Shown here: one piece after another, positions 1 through 6,645 of the stretch
How positions within the stretch are numbered: position 1 is the first letter of the stretch
Layout of the letters: every line of letters begins with the position of its first letter
NCBI GenBank assembly: GCA_023415725.1
Contig: JAEZJR010000333.1
Coordinates: 1 to 10,974, forward strand
DNA: 10,974 nucleotides
Direction of reading: 5' to 3'
Source of the DNA: Acidobacteriota bacterium
GTDB taxonomy: Bacteria > Acidobacteriota > Blastocatellia > Pyrinomonadales > Pyrinomonadaceae
Made by a program: the position numbers and the translations under genes
The notes under the pieces: model-generated
Seen by the model: only the letters and a program-made list of their open reading frames with translations
What the model was told of the DNA's origin: nothing
Databases searched by the model: none

Positions 1-74
1 CCCGCCAGCAATCTCAATTGTGTGGATTTACCGCTGCCGTCAATCCCCTCGAAAGTGATGAATCTCCCGCGCAA
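1..74 (-). CDS. tmk: Thymidylate kinase, N-terminal part (cut by window edge)
   Basis: Too short for routine ORF calling, but the minus strand reads 24 codons from a TTG start six bases after the hfq stop. The peptide contains FITFEGIDGSGKSTQL, which is the N-terminal strand and Walker A loop (GxxGxGKST) of bacterial thymidylate kinase. This cytoplasmic enzyme phosphorylates dTMP to dTDP with ATP in dTTP synthesis. TTG is the only usable start: the codons upstream in frame are GTT and GCT, then the in-frame TAA that also ends hfq. I see no strong Shine-Dalgarno, so translation may be coupled to hfq. The gene runs off the left edge, so its completeness cannot be judged. Family recognition rests on the P-loop segment alone but is quite specific. 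Confidence 0.85.
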   Translation of the reverse strand, partial: MRGRFITFEGIDGSGKSTQLRLLA

Positions 75-80
75 AACAGC

Positions 81-299
81 TTATTCCGACTTACGCTCCT
101 GCGAGATGGAGGAGATCGCGTGTTTGAAGATCAGGAAGTCCTGCCCGGTGACGTCCATGAGTACGGAGAATTTATCAAAACTCTTGATCCGGCCCGTAAG
201 GGTCGACCCCTGAAGAAGGTGTATAACGACTGTTATTTTTTCTCGGCGAGCTGAATTTAAAAAGGCATCCTGAATGTTCTGGGCGGCAGGTTTTTCCAT
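81..299 (-). CDS. hfq: RNA chaperone Hfq
   Basis: A 72-residue Sm-like protein of normal Hfq core length with almost no C-terminal tail. The N-terminal helix has the QNIQDAFLN start and the RRE rim triad (residues 18-20). The Sm1 region includes GRIKSFDKFSVL (36-47), and the Sm2 signature is FKHAIS (58-63), close to the YKHAI motif that binds uridine 3' ends on the proximal face. Hfq forms hexamers that pair small RNAs with mRNAs and affect RNA stability. The start ATG is preceded by AAAGGGG with an 8-base spacer, a good ribosome binding site. It lies downstream of miaA on the same strand, the miaA-hfq order known from many bacteria, with its own promoter in the 104-base gap. It is followed six bases later by tmk. 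Confidence 0.96.
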   Translation of the reverse strand: MEKPAAQNIQDAFLNSARREKITVVIHLLQGSTLTGRIKSFDKFSVLMDVTGQDFLIFKHAISSISQERKSE

Positions 300-341
300 A
301 ACATTTTCCCCTTTGTTTTCTTAAATTTACAATGAAACCAG

Positions 342-369
342 ATTATAGCAGATTCAAAATGGTGAACAA
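342..369 (-). promoter_or_regulatory. Sigma70-type extended -10 promoter for hfq
   Basis: On the minus strand there is a perfect TATAAT (347 to 342) preceded directly by TGC, an extended -10 element. A weaker -35-like TTGTTC (369 to 364) lies 16 bases upstream. Transcription would begin near 335, giving an approximately 35-base leader that carries the AAAGGGG ribosome binding site of hfq. This would express hfq independently of miaA. Seen in sequence; activity is inferred. Confidence 0.6.
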
Positions 370-376
370 CCATTTT
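356..376 (-). terminator. Hairpin after miaA, possible weak terminator overlapping the hfq -35
   Basis: AAAATGGT (356-363) pairs perfectly with ACCATTTT (369-376) around a 5-base loop, an 8-bp stem. Read on the minus strand it lies about 28 bases after the miaA stop and ends in TTTTG, so it could slow or end miaA transcription. Its loop and one arm contain the hfq -35-like element. The stem is AT-rich, so it would be weak. Read on the plus strand it is followed by a longer T run (373-379), but there is no plus-strand gene for it to serve. Confidence 0.4.
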
Positions 377-403
377 TTTATTTCCGCTAATATTCTGTGT
401 TCA

Positions 404-1351
404 TCAGGCCTCAAGTTTGGCTAACAGAAGCCGCCAAACGGCTTCTTCATCCCCGAACCCATCCAGCCAGATGGCGTCCGTTTCCCTTCGAAACCACGTC
501 AGTTGCCGTTTAGCGTAATTCCTGACGTCCTGTTTCGTCTGTTCGACGGCCGACTCCAGCGTACGCTCGCCGCGTAAATACTCGCATACGCGACGATAAC
601 CATGGGCCCCAAGGGCATTGCCCATTTCATTTACGCCCGACGCCAACAATTGTTTCACTTCTTCGACCAATCCGGCCGCGAAGTGTCCCTCGGAGCGAGC
701 GTTTATTTTGTCATACAGCACGTCCCGGGGCGGATTCAGCACGAAAAGACGTATCCGCGAGGCGAATTCCGGCGGATCGGAACGATTCGGCTGCTGCTCC
801 GAGAATAACTGCCCGGTTTGCTCGATATATTCCAATGCCCGCATTATGCGGGGCGAATCCCGAGGGAAAAGCTTCTCCGCGGCGGCCGGGTCCCGCTCAT
901 TCAGCATCAAGTGCAGATGCTCTGGCCCGTGCTCTTCCTTCAGCGCACGAAGACGAGAGCGGATCGCCTCGTCCGTCTTTGGACTTTCGAAAAGGGGGTT
1001 TCTTAGCGTTCTAAGATAAAACCCTGTCCCCCCGACCAAAATAGGGATTTTCCCTAATCCTTCTATTTCCCCGATCTTCGCCGCCGCGTCGCGTGCCCAA
1101 TCGGCCGCGGTGTAATTGACGTTCGGGTCGACGTAATCGATCAGGTGGTGCGGTATCCCCTGCTTCTCTTCCTCGCTGGGCTTCGCGGTCGCAATCTGTA
1201 TCTCGCTATAGATCTGCACCGAATCGAAATTCACCACCTCGCCGTCCACGTGCTTCGCAAGCCGAACCCCGAGAGCGGTCTTCCCCGAAGCCGTCGGCCC
1301 CGCAATGGCATAGATCGGCCGTTGTGTTGATCGCGAATTCACTGTAAACAT
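404..1351 (-). CDS. miaA: tRNA dimethylallyltransferase MiaA
   Basis: A 315-residue cytoplasmic enzyme that transfers the dimethylallyl group from DMAPP to N6 of adenosine 37 in tRNAs reading UNN codons, the first step towards ms2i6A. The P-loop is GPTASGKT (residues 18-25). The NFDSVQIY segment (41-48) matches the conserved DSxQxY motif whose Asp is the catalytic base in the family. Also typical are IPHHLID, VGGTGFYL and, near the C-terminus, YAKRQLTWFR. Length is normal. The ATG at 1351 gives a 12-residue lead before the first beta strand. The Shine-Dalgarno is weak and I see no better start. miaA is the first visible gene of the miaA-hfq-tmk cluster and is divergent from the YhhN gene, with 53 bases between them. 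Confidence 0.97.
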   Translation of the reverse strand: MFTVNSRSTQRPIYAIAGPTASGKTALGVRLAKHVDGEVVNFDSVQIYSEIQIATAKPSEEEKQGIPHHLIDYVDPNVNYTAADWARDAAAKIGEIEGLGKIPILVGGTGFYLRTLRNPLFESPKTDEAIRSRLRALKEEHGPEHLHLMLNERDPAAAEKLFPRDSPRIMRALEYIEQTGQLFSEQQPNRSDPPEFASRIRLFVLNPPRDVLYDKINARSEGHFAAGLVEEVKQLLASGVNEMGNALGAHGYRRVCEYLRGERTLESAVEQTKQDVRNYAKRQLTWFRRETDAIWLDGFGDEEAVWRLLLAKLEA

Positions 1352-1404
1352 ATCTTAACACTTGCGTTTCGGCCGGAGGTCGAGGAGCAGCGGAGACAGG
1401 GAAA

Positions 1405-2040
1405 TTGAACCGAATCACGATCTTATTGAGCGTTCTCTGTCTGGGGTCCGCGGCCGCGAACGTGTTGGCAGACTGGAAGGGCTCCAGGCGGCTCGTACTG
1501 ATCACGAAGATCGCGGCGAGCACGGCGTTCCTCCTGCTCGGAACATTAGGCTTAGGAACTTCGAACTACGGTACGTTCGTCGTTGCGGCTCTCGGGTTCA
1601 GCTGGATCGGGGATGTTCTTCTGGTTTCGAGGACCAAAATAGCCCTTATCGCCGGCATCGGAGCGTTCCTGGCCGCCCATCTCGCGTACACGGCCGCTTT
1701 CTCAACGATGCCGTTGAACACTTGGGGCTTCGCCGCCGGGTTCATAGCCTGGAGCTTCGTCGCCGTGCTTTTGATCTTATGGCTGTGGCCGCACCTTGAA
1801 GAACATTATCGAATCGCCATCGCTGTCTACTCGATCGCGATCGTCCTGATGGTCTCATTCGCCGCCGCAACCCTATTACCGCTGATCGCCGTCGCCGCCT
1901 GCATGTTCGCGGTTTCTGACATCTCAGTCGCACGCGACCGATTCATCGACCACTCGGTCTCCAACAAGATTTGGGGCATCCCGCTGTATTATTTAGCTCA
2001 GGTGCTTTTCGCTATTTCGGTTTGGCTGCCGACCAGCTAA
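1405..2040 (+). CDS. YhhN/TMEM86-family membrane protein (lysoplasmalogenase-like)
   Basis: A 211-residue, highly hydrophobic protein with about seven or eight membrane segments. Family marks seen here are FSWIGDVLL (about residue 69), FAVSDISVARDRF (about 168-180) and PLYYLAQVLF near the end. These correspond to the conserved Asp-containing motifs of the YhhN/TMEM86 family. Animal TMEM86B hydrolyses the vinyl ether bond of lysoplasmalogens and some bacterial members have been linked to the same reaction, but the substrate here is not evident. Translation begins at TTG, with a GGAG at 1392-1395 nine bases upstream supporting this choice. The gene ends 7 bases before the GH92 mannosidase, so the two are probably co-transcribed, although no functional link is obvious. 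Confidence 0.85.
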   Translation: MNRITILLSVLCLGSAAANVLADWKGSRRLVLITKIAASTAFLLLGTLGLGTSNYGTFVVAALGFSWIGDVLLVSRTKIALIAGIGAFLAAHLAYTAAFSTMPLNTWGFAAGFIAWSFVAVLLILWLWPHLEEHYRIAIAVYSIAIVLMVSFAAATLLPLIAVAACMFAVSDISVARDRFIDHSVSNKIWGIPLYYLAQVLFAISVWLPTS

Positions 2041-2047
2041 CTAACAA

Positions 2048-4339
2048 ATGAAAATACTCTCGCTGCTCCTTGTCGCCATGATCCTTATCACAGGTGCGTC
2101 CGCGCAAAACGCAAATTACATCCGTTACGTCAACCCGCTCATCGGCACGCACAAGATGGGCCACACATTCCCCGGAGCGACCGTGCCGTTCGGGTCGGTG
2201 CAGCTTTCGCCGGACACGGACCAGCAGCCGCACAACATCAACGGGAAATACAATCCTGAGGCGTATAAATACTGTGCGGGGTACCAGTACGACGACACAA
2301 GCATAGTCGGATTCTCGCATACGCATTTCAGCGGGACGGGGCACAGCGATCTCGGCGATTTTCTGATCATGCCGACGGTTGGCGAATTGCAGTTGGAGCC
2401 CGGCAGCAAGGCCGACCCGTCGACCGGCTTCCGCTCAGCGTTTTCGCACGCTAACGAAAAGGCCGAGCCCGGCTATTACAGCGTCCGCCTCGACGATCAC
2501 AACATCCTCGCTGAGATGACCGCGACGACTCGCGTCGGATTTCACCAATACACTTTCCCGACCGCGACGGCCGATGCTCACATCATCCTCGATCTGATGC
2601 ACGGCATCTACAATTACGACGACAAGAACGTCTGGACGTTCGTACGCGTCGAGAACGACCGCACCGTCGTCGGGTACCGCCAGACCAATGGGTGGGCACG
2701 CACGCGGACGGTTTACTTCGCGATGGAATTTTCGAAGCCGTTCAAATCTTACGGCTTCAAGAATTTCGGCAAGCAGGATTACCAGGGCTTCTGGCGCAAG
2801 TTCGACCAAACGCGAAACTTCCCTGAGATCGCCGGAAAGCAGATCCGAGCTTATTTCGATTTCGACGCCGCCGCCGGAGAGAAGGTGCAGATCAAATTCG
2901 CACTATCCCCTGTCTCAACGGCGGGAGCTGTGGCGAATCTAAAAGCCGAAACGCCGCACTGGGACTTCGACCGCGTCAAACGTGAAGCCCAAGCCGAGTG
3001 GAACAAAGAGCTCGGCAAGATCGCCGTCACCGCCCTCGACGAAGGCGAGATGACGAACTTCTACACAGCTCTTTATCATGCAATGCTCTCACCGACGGTT
3101 TACATGGACCGCGACGGCAAATACAAGGGCCTCGACCAGAACGTCCACACGGCGAGCGGCTTCACGAATTACACGACCTTTTCGCTCTGGGACACCTATC
3201 GCGCGCTGCATCCGCTGCTGAACATCATCCAGCCGACGCGAAACCGCGACATGATCCGATCGATGACGGCCCATTACGACCAAAGCGTTCACAAGATGCT
3301 GCCCGTCTGGTCGCACTACGCCAATGAGAACTGGTGCATGATCGGCTACCACAGCGTCAGCGTGATCGCCGACGCGATCGTAACCGGAAATCTCACCGGC
3401 CCCGAGGCGATGAAGGCACTCGAAGCCTCCGCCCAGACCGCGCGGACCGGCTACTACGACGGGCTCGAATACTACATGAAGCTCGGCTACGTGCCGGACG
3501 ATAAGAACTCCTCGTCCGTTTCGAAAACGCTCGAATACGCCTACGACGATTGGGCGATCGCGCAGGCTGCGAAAAAACTCGGCCGCAGCGATCTCTACGA
3601 CGAATTCATCAAACGCTCACGCAACTGGCGCAATCATTACGACCTTTCGACCGGCTTTATGCGCCCGAAGATGAGCGACGGAAAATTCCGCGACAATTTC
3701 GATACGCTGTCGACCCACGGCCAGGGCTTCATCGAGGGGAACGCGTGGAATTACAGCCTTTACGTACCGCACGAACCCGAAGCGATGATCGAGATGATGG
3801 GTGGGAAAGCGAAATTCTCCGCCCACATGGATGAATTGTTCACGATGCACCTGCCCGACGAATTCTTCGCCGAGACGGAGGACGTCACCCGAGAGGGGAT
3901 CATCGGCAACTACGTCCACGGCAACGAGCCCGCCCACCACGCCGCTTACCTCTACAACTTCACCGATCACCCGTGGAAGACACAGGAACGCGTCCGCATG
4001 ATCCTAAAGAACCAGTACCGCCCGACGCCCGATGGCCTCGGCGGCAACGACGACTGCGGCCAGATGTCCGCCTGGTACCTCTTCTCCGCTCTCGGCTTCT
4101 ACCCCGTCGCCCCCGGCTCCGGCCGCTTCGAACTCGGCAGCCCCATCATCAAGACCGCGACCCTGAAATTCGAGAACGGCAAGACCCTCACCATCGAGGC
4201 CGCAAACCAAAGCGACAAGAACGTTTACGTCTCCAGCGTCGAACTCAACGGCAAAAAGCTCGACCGCCGCTACATCACCCACAGCGAATTGATGAACGGC
4301 GGGAAGTTAGTTTTCCGAATGAGCGACAAACACGACTAA
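2048..4339 (+). CDS. Exported GH92-family alpha-mannosidase
   Basis: A 763-residue glycoside hydrolase. Residues 1-19 form a clear signal peptide ending ASA before Gln20, so the enzyme is exported. GH92 marks are VNPLIGT and GHTFPGATVPFG near the mature N-terminus, GFSHTHFSGTG (88-98), FSLWDTYRALHPL, EGNAWNYS (563-570), GNEPAHH (625-631) and GGNDDCGQMSAWY (665-677). Family members are calcium-dependent, inverting exo-mannosidases. The Glu of EGNAW (563) and the acidic pair of GNDD (668-669) are in the segments that carry the catalytic acid and base in characterised enzymes. Linkage (1,2, 1,3, 1,4 or 1,6) cannot be read from sequence. Length is full. The start lacks an obvious Shine-Dalgarno and lies 7 bases after the YhhN stop, suggesting translational coupling. 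It probably trims mannose from host or environmental glycans. Confidence 0.95.
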   Translation: MKILSLLLVAMILITGASAQNANYIRYVNPLIGTHKMGHTFPGATVPFGSVQLSPDTDQQPHNINGKYNPEAYKYCAGYQYDDTSIVGFSHTHFSGTGHSDLGDFLIMPTVGELQLEPGSKADPSTGFRSAFSHANEKAEPGYYSVRLDDHNILAEMTATTRVGFHQYTFPTATADAHIILDLMHGIYNYDDKNVWTFVRVENDRTVVGYRQTNGWARTRTVYFAMEFSKPFKSYGFKNFGKQDYQGFWRKFDQTRNFPEIAGKQIRAYFDFDAAAGEKVQIKFALSPVSTAGAVANLKAETPHWDFDRVKREAQAEWNKELGKIAVTALDEGEMTNFYTALYHAMLSPTVYMDRDGKYKGLDQNVHTASGFTNYTTFSLWDTYRALHPLLNIIQPTRNRDMIRSMTAHYDQSVHKMLPVWSHYANENWCMIGYHSVSVIADAIVTGNLTGPEAMKALEASAQTARTGYYDGLEYYMKLGYVPDDKNSSSVSKTLEYAYDDWAIAQAAKKLGRSDLYDEFIKRSRNWRNHYDLSTGFMRPKMSDGKFRDNFDTLSTHGQGFIEGNAWNYSLYVPHEPEAMIEMMGGKAKFSAHMDELFTMHLPDEFFAETEDVTREGIIGNYVHGNEPAHHAAYLYNFTDHPWKTQERVRMILKNQYRPTPDGLGGNDDCGQMSAWYLFSALGFYPVAPGSGRFELGSPIIKTATLKFENGKTLTIEAANQSDKNVYVSSVELNGKKLDRRYITHSELMNGGKLVFRMSDKHD

Positions 4340-4368
4340 AACACAGCTTTAACGGAGCTCTCGAACCT

Positions 4369-4770
4369 ATGGCTTTTGGATTCCCATCCACGGCTTACAC
4401 GGCGACGATCGACCTGGATTCTGACCGGCGATCGATTCGCGAAGCGATCGTACAGACCTTCCGCTTGATCGGCTGGGAATACGAAACCCCGCACTCGGAT
4501 AAGTTCGTCGCGAAGATACCGATCAACGGTTCTTCATGGGGTGAAAAACTAACCGTCAGGTTTACGGACGACGGACGAATCGAAATAGAAAGCAAATGTA
4601 GTCCGTTTCCACAGCTGCTGGATTGGGGTAAGAATCGAAAAAATGTCGAACAGTTTCTCAAGTTGTTGACGGCGAAGGCGGAAAGGTTCTCGAAGATGCG
4701 TTCGATCGACGAGTCGCAGTTCGATACCAAAACATCCACGCCGCTGGAGCGAGCGCTTTCAGATGAGTGA
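4369..4770 (+). CDS. Small hypothetical protein with DWGKNRKNVEQF motif
   Basis: A 133-residue protein that I cannot assign to a named family. An ATG at 4369 has GGAG 11 bases upstream; the same frame is open further upstream, but only as a shadow of the mannosidase gene. The body reads like a compact alpha/beta domain: a helix with REAIVQTFRLIGWEYE, then strands with WGEKLTVRF and GRIEIESKC, then the striking DWGKNRKNVEQFLKLL (about residues 84-99). From memory, a WGEkITV...S.....DWGKNxKNVexF pattern recurs in uncharacterised small bacterial proteins, so this is probably a real, conserved gene. There is no signal peptide or membrane segment. It follows the mannosidase by 29 bases on the same strand and faces the minus-strand microprotein gene, 12 bases beyond its stop. 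Confidence 0.75.
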   Translation: MAFGFPSTAYTATIDLDSDRRSIREAIVQTFRLIGWEYETPHSDKFVAKIPINGSSWGEKLTVRFTDDGRIEIESKCSPFPQLLDWGKNRKNVEQFLKLLTAKAERFSKMRSIDESQFDTKTSTPLERALSDE

Positions 4771-4782
4771 CGACTCCTCGAT

Positions 4783-4869
4783 CTAAAACAAATTACGGAT
4801 GATCGCGGAAATGACGATCGCCACTGCGAAAAATATCGCCCCGATGATCTGTGAGCGTGTTAACTTCAT
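4783..4869 (-). CDS. 28-residue single-span membrane microprotein
   Basis: A short minus-strand frame of 28 codons whose ATG overlaps the TGA stop of the nuclease gene as ATGA (4866-4869), the usual arrangement for termination-reinitiation coupling. The peptide starts with a basic, polar head (MKLTRSQ), continues with about 17 uninterrupted hydrophobic residues (IIGAIFFAVAIVISAII) and ends RNLF. It is therefore predicted to be a single-pass membrane peptide with positive residues at both ends. There is no own Shine-Dalgarno, which fits coupling. Function is unknown. By position it could anchor, stabilise or assist the exported nuclease encoded just before it. Chance occurrence of such a short hydrophobic frame is possible, but the exact stop-start overlap and complete membrane-peptide layout argue for a gene. 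Confidence 0.55.
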   Translation of the reverse strand: MKLTRSQIIGAIFFAVAIVISAIIRNLF

Positions 4870-5678
4870 TTTGCTTCGAATAGAAGTACGGGGTTGATCT
4901 TGAACTGCAGCATCTTCGCTGTTTCCCGGCCGCCGTCGCCGCCTTTGCGCTGCATTGTTATGCGGCCGATCTTCAAGTTGCCGGCACGTGTTATCGTGAC
5001 TGACCCCTCGGCAAAGAATCTCGCAGCGTCCGCAGAGCTTTTAAGGCTCCAACGCGTTTTCGCACCGGGGCGGTGAGCCACGAGCAGCCAATTCGCGGCG
5101 AACATGCCGTCCCCTTCTAAAATATCCGACACTATCGTGTCCTTGTTCCGCGTGAAAAACTCCATTATCGCGTTTCGCTTATTGACGTCCAGTTCATCCA
5201 GATACATCCGCTCTGCGTTCCGCGACAATTTGTCCGGCGTCACCTCCCCGACGAATTGCTTTAGCCCCTCAACCACCTCGGCGGGCATTTTCCACAGCTT
5301 TGCGTATTGCGATAACCATCGCTTATCGACCTGATTGAAACCGTTAGCACCACTGACCAGTTTTATCGAGACCCCTTCGACACGCTCGCCCCTGGTAGTC
5401 GTTATGTGAACCTGCACGTCCGCCTTCTCACCATTCGGTTTAGACGTTCGGACCCCCTGGACGTCCTCGACTTTGTATCCCATCGCGGCGAGCCACCCGC
5501 GTGCGTCCTCATCCGTTCGCCAGCGATCGAACTTAACGGCGATCTCCTCTTCGTTCCGAAAGCCCGTCCTGGCCGTCTTCGAACCCAGCGTCGACAGGCG
5601 GCCCTCCTGGGCCGGCACGATCAGTGCAAACCAAACAAGGCAGACGAACAACAGAACAGTGGATGAAGAGCGGTTCAT
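4866..5678 (-). CDS. HinP1I-like restriction endonuclease homologue with N-terminal signal peptide
   Basis: A 270-residue protein. From about residue 28 it closely follows what I remember of R.HinP1I, the type II enzyme cutting GCGC: LGSKTARTGFRNEEEIA (31-47), IKLVSGANGFNQVDKRWL (105-122), a TxDIL-like segment (VSDILEGDG), and the C-terminal RKGGDGGRETAKMLQFKINP. The first 23 residues are a secretion signal: NR head, hydrophobic core VLLFVCLVWFALIV, and PA before Gln24. The mature part is then about the size of HinP1I (247 residues as I recall). Catalytic positions appear as KAD (Asp87), then 16 residues, then SIK (Lys106), against S-D-x18-Q-x-K in HinP1I. I chose the ATG at 5678. A TTG at 5780 in the same frame would add 34 residues, not signal-like and without homology that I can see. 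No methyltransferase is nearby. A 28-codon membrane peptide gene overlaps the stop. Confidence 0.85.
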   Translation of the reverse strand: MNRSSSTVLLFVCLVWFALIVPAQEGRLSTLGSKTARTGFRNEEEIAVKFDRWRTDEDARGWLAAMGYKVEDVQGVRTSKPNGEKADVQVHITTTRGERVEGVSIKLVSGANGFNQVDKRWLSQYAKLWKMPAEVVEGLKQFVGEVTPDKLSRNAERMYLDELDVNKRNAIMEFFTRNKDTIVSDILEGDGMFAANWLLVAHRPGAKTRWSLKSSADAARFFAEGSVTITRAGNLKIGRITMQRKGGDGGRETAKMLQFKINPVLLFEAK

Positions 5679-5843
5679 CGAAGGTGATTTTTTTCGGCGA
5701 CACATTACGCGTTGAATCGTGAGGATGGACAATTTGCTTTTCACCGGTCTCACGTAAGCCGTCCAGCCCGCACAGGGCAAATTACCCGAGCCTCACGTCG
5801 AGCGCCGGCCTAAAAACTCTTTGGCCGAACAACCGAAACAATT

Positions 5844-6614
5844 ATGAGCGATATACTGGCGAAACTCCCACCCGACCAGGTGGCTGGTTTTTACGGCCGC
5901 CTTGCCGATCAAGTGGACATGAATAAGGGGGCACTCCAAACGTCCCTTGCCGCCGACCTGATGCGACAGTGGTTAAAAAACAGGGTCAGAAATTCCCTTT
6001 ACACGTTTACCGCACCGTCGCATCTGACGAACCACTCGGACGTCAGATCGGTTCTTAAGTACCATCGTGCCGTTTACCTGACCGAAGAGAAGGCGAGATT
6101 CACGGGCGGATCTTCGAAGTGGGCAGGACTGCTCCCTCGCATCCAGGGGAAGGCACCTCATCCGAAATGGAACATGATGGGCCCCATGAACCTGGAATAT
6201 CAAAGCCTCGTCGAGCTGCCCCTCCGATACCAACTCACCGGCAGCGACGCGGACCGCGATATCCTATATGCCCTTCACGGATTTCAATTGAAAACCATGG
6301 CGACGGTGACGGTAATGCCGATCCAAAACTCGAAGAAGGTAAAGGTCACTTTTACCTCGTTCAAGGCGAGCGTGATCGACACTTACGATTGGGATTATTC
6401 GGAACACCTAAGCGTTCCGAACCCCGATTTTGGGAGCAAGCTACCGGACGCGATCGCGCCTGACCAAAAGACAGTAAGGGTTTACCATTCCAACGCCAAA
6501 AGGGTGGAAGATGCCGGCCTTGCGGCTCCGTACCGACTTGAGTGCACTCCATGGCAGGTCATGGATCCGGCCGTAACGGGCCCTGGCGAGATCGACCCCA
6601 GCAAATCGATCTGA
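5844..6614 (+). CDS. Hypothetical protein, 256 residues, unrecognised
   Basis: I do not recognise this protein. It has no signal peptide or membrane span. The N-terminal 60 residues look helical (DQVAGFYGRLADQ, LAADLMRQWLKN). The middle is mixed, with several aromatic and Pro-rich segments (KAPHPKWNMMGPMNLEY). Residues about 140-205 look like beta strands, including a Lys/Thr/Val-rich pair (TVTVMPIQ, KKVKVTFTSFKASV). The C-terminal third carries distinctive words: TYDWDYSEHL, VPNPDFGS, VRVYHSNAKRVEDAGLAAPY and CTPWQV, suggesting a defined domain. The ATG lacks a clear Shine-Dalgarno. It is divergent from the HinP1I-like gene across 165 bases, so the two could share a control region, though no convincing promoter is visible there. 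It ends just before the dioxygenase remnant. It reads as an intact gene with codon use like its neighbours. Confidence 0.7.
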   Translation: MSDILAKLPPDQVAGFYGRLADQVDMNKGALQTSLAADLMRQWLKNRVRNSLYTFTAPSHLTNHSDVRSVLKYHRAVYLTEEKARFTGGSSKWAGLLPRIQGKAPHPKWNMMGPMNLEYQSLVELPLRYQLTGSDADRDILYALHGFQLKTMATVTVMPIQNSKKVKVTFTSFKASVIDTYDWDYSEHLSVPNPDFGSKLPDAIAPDQKTVRVYHSNAKRVEDAGLAAPYRLECTPWQVMDPAVTGPGEIDPSKSI

Positions 6615-6645
6615 TCCCCGCTGGAGTCGGCTTTCAAAGGGCTTC

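Noticed and set aside
18..254. Plus-strand open frame over hfq and tmk
   Set aside because: Shadow frame; the minus strand encodes Hfq and the thymidylate kinase P-loop.
3973..4368. Upstream part of the frame containing the 133-residue hypothetical gene
   Set aside because: Codons before the ATG at 4369 lie wholly within the mannosidase gene or its tail and read as low-complexity Arg/Pro, a frame shadow.
5679..5780. 34-codon N-terminal extension of the HinP1I-like gene from a TTG at 5780
   Set aside because: The extension is not homologous to anything I recognise and would bury a good signal peptide; the ATG at 5678 places the signal at the true N-terminus. An ATG at 5705 is a possible minor alternative.
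5679..5843. Promoters in the divergent region between the nuclease and the 256-residue protein gene
   Set aside because: Only weak matches (for example TTGTCC far from TAATGT on the minus strand, TAAAAA on the plus strand) with poor spacing; not enough to call. A CGGCC...GGCCG inverted repeat around 5806-5827 is too short to interpret.
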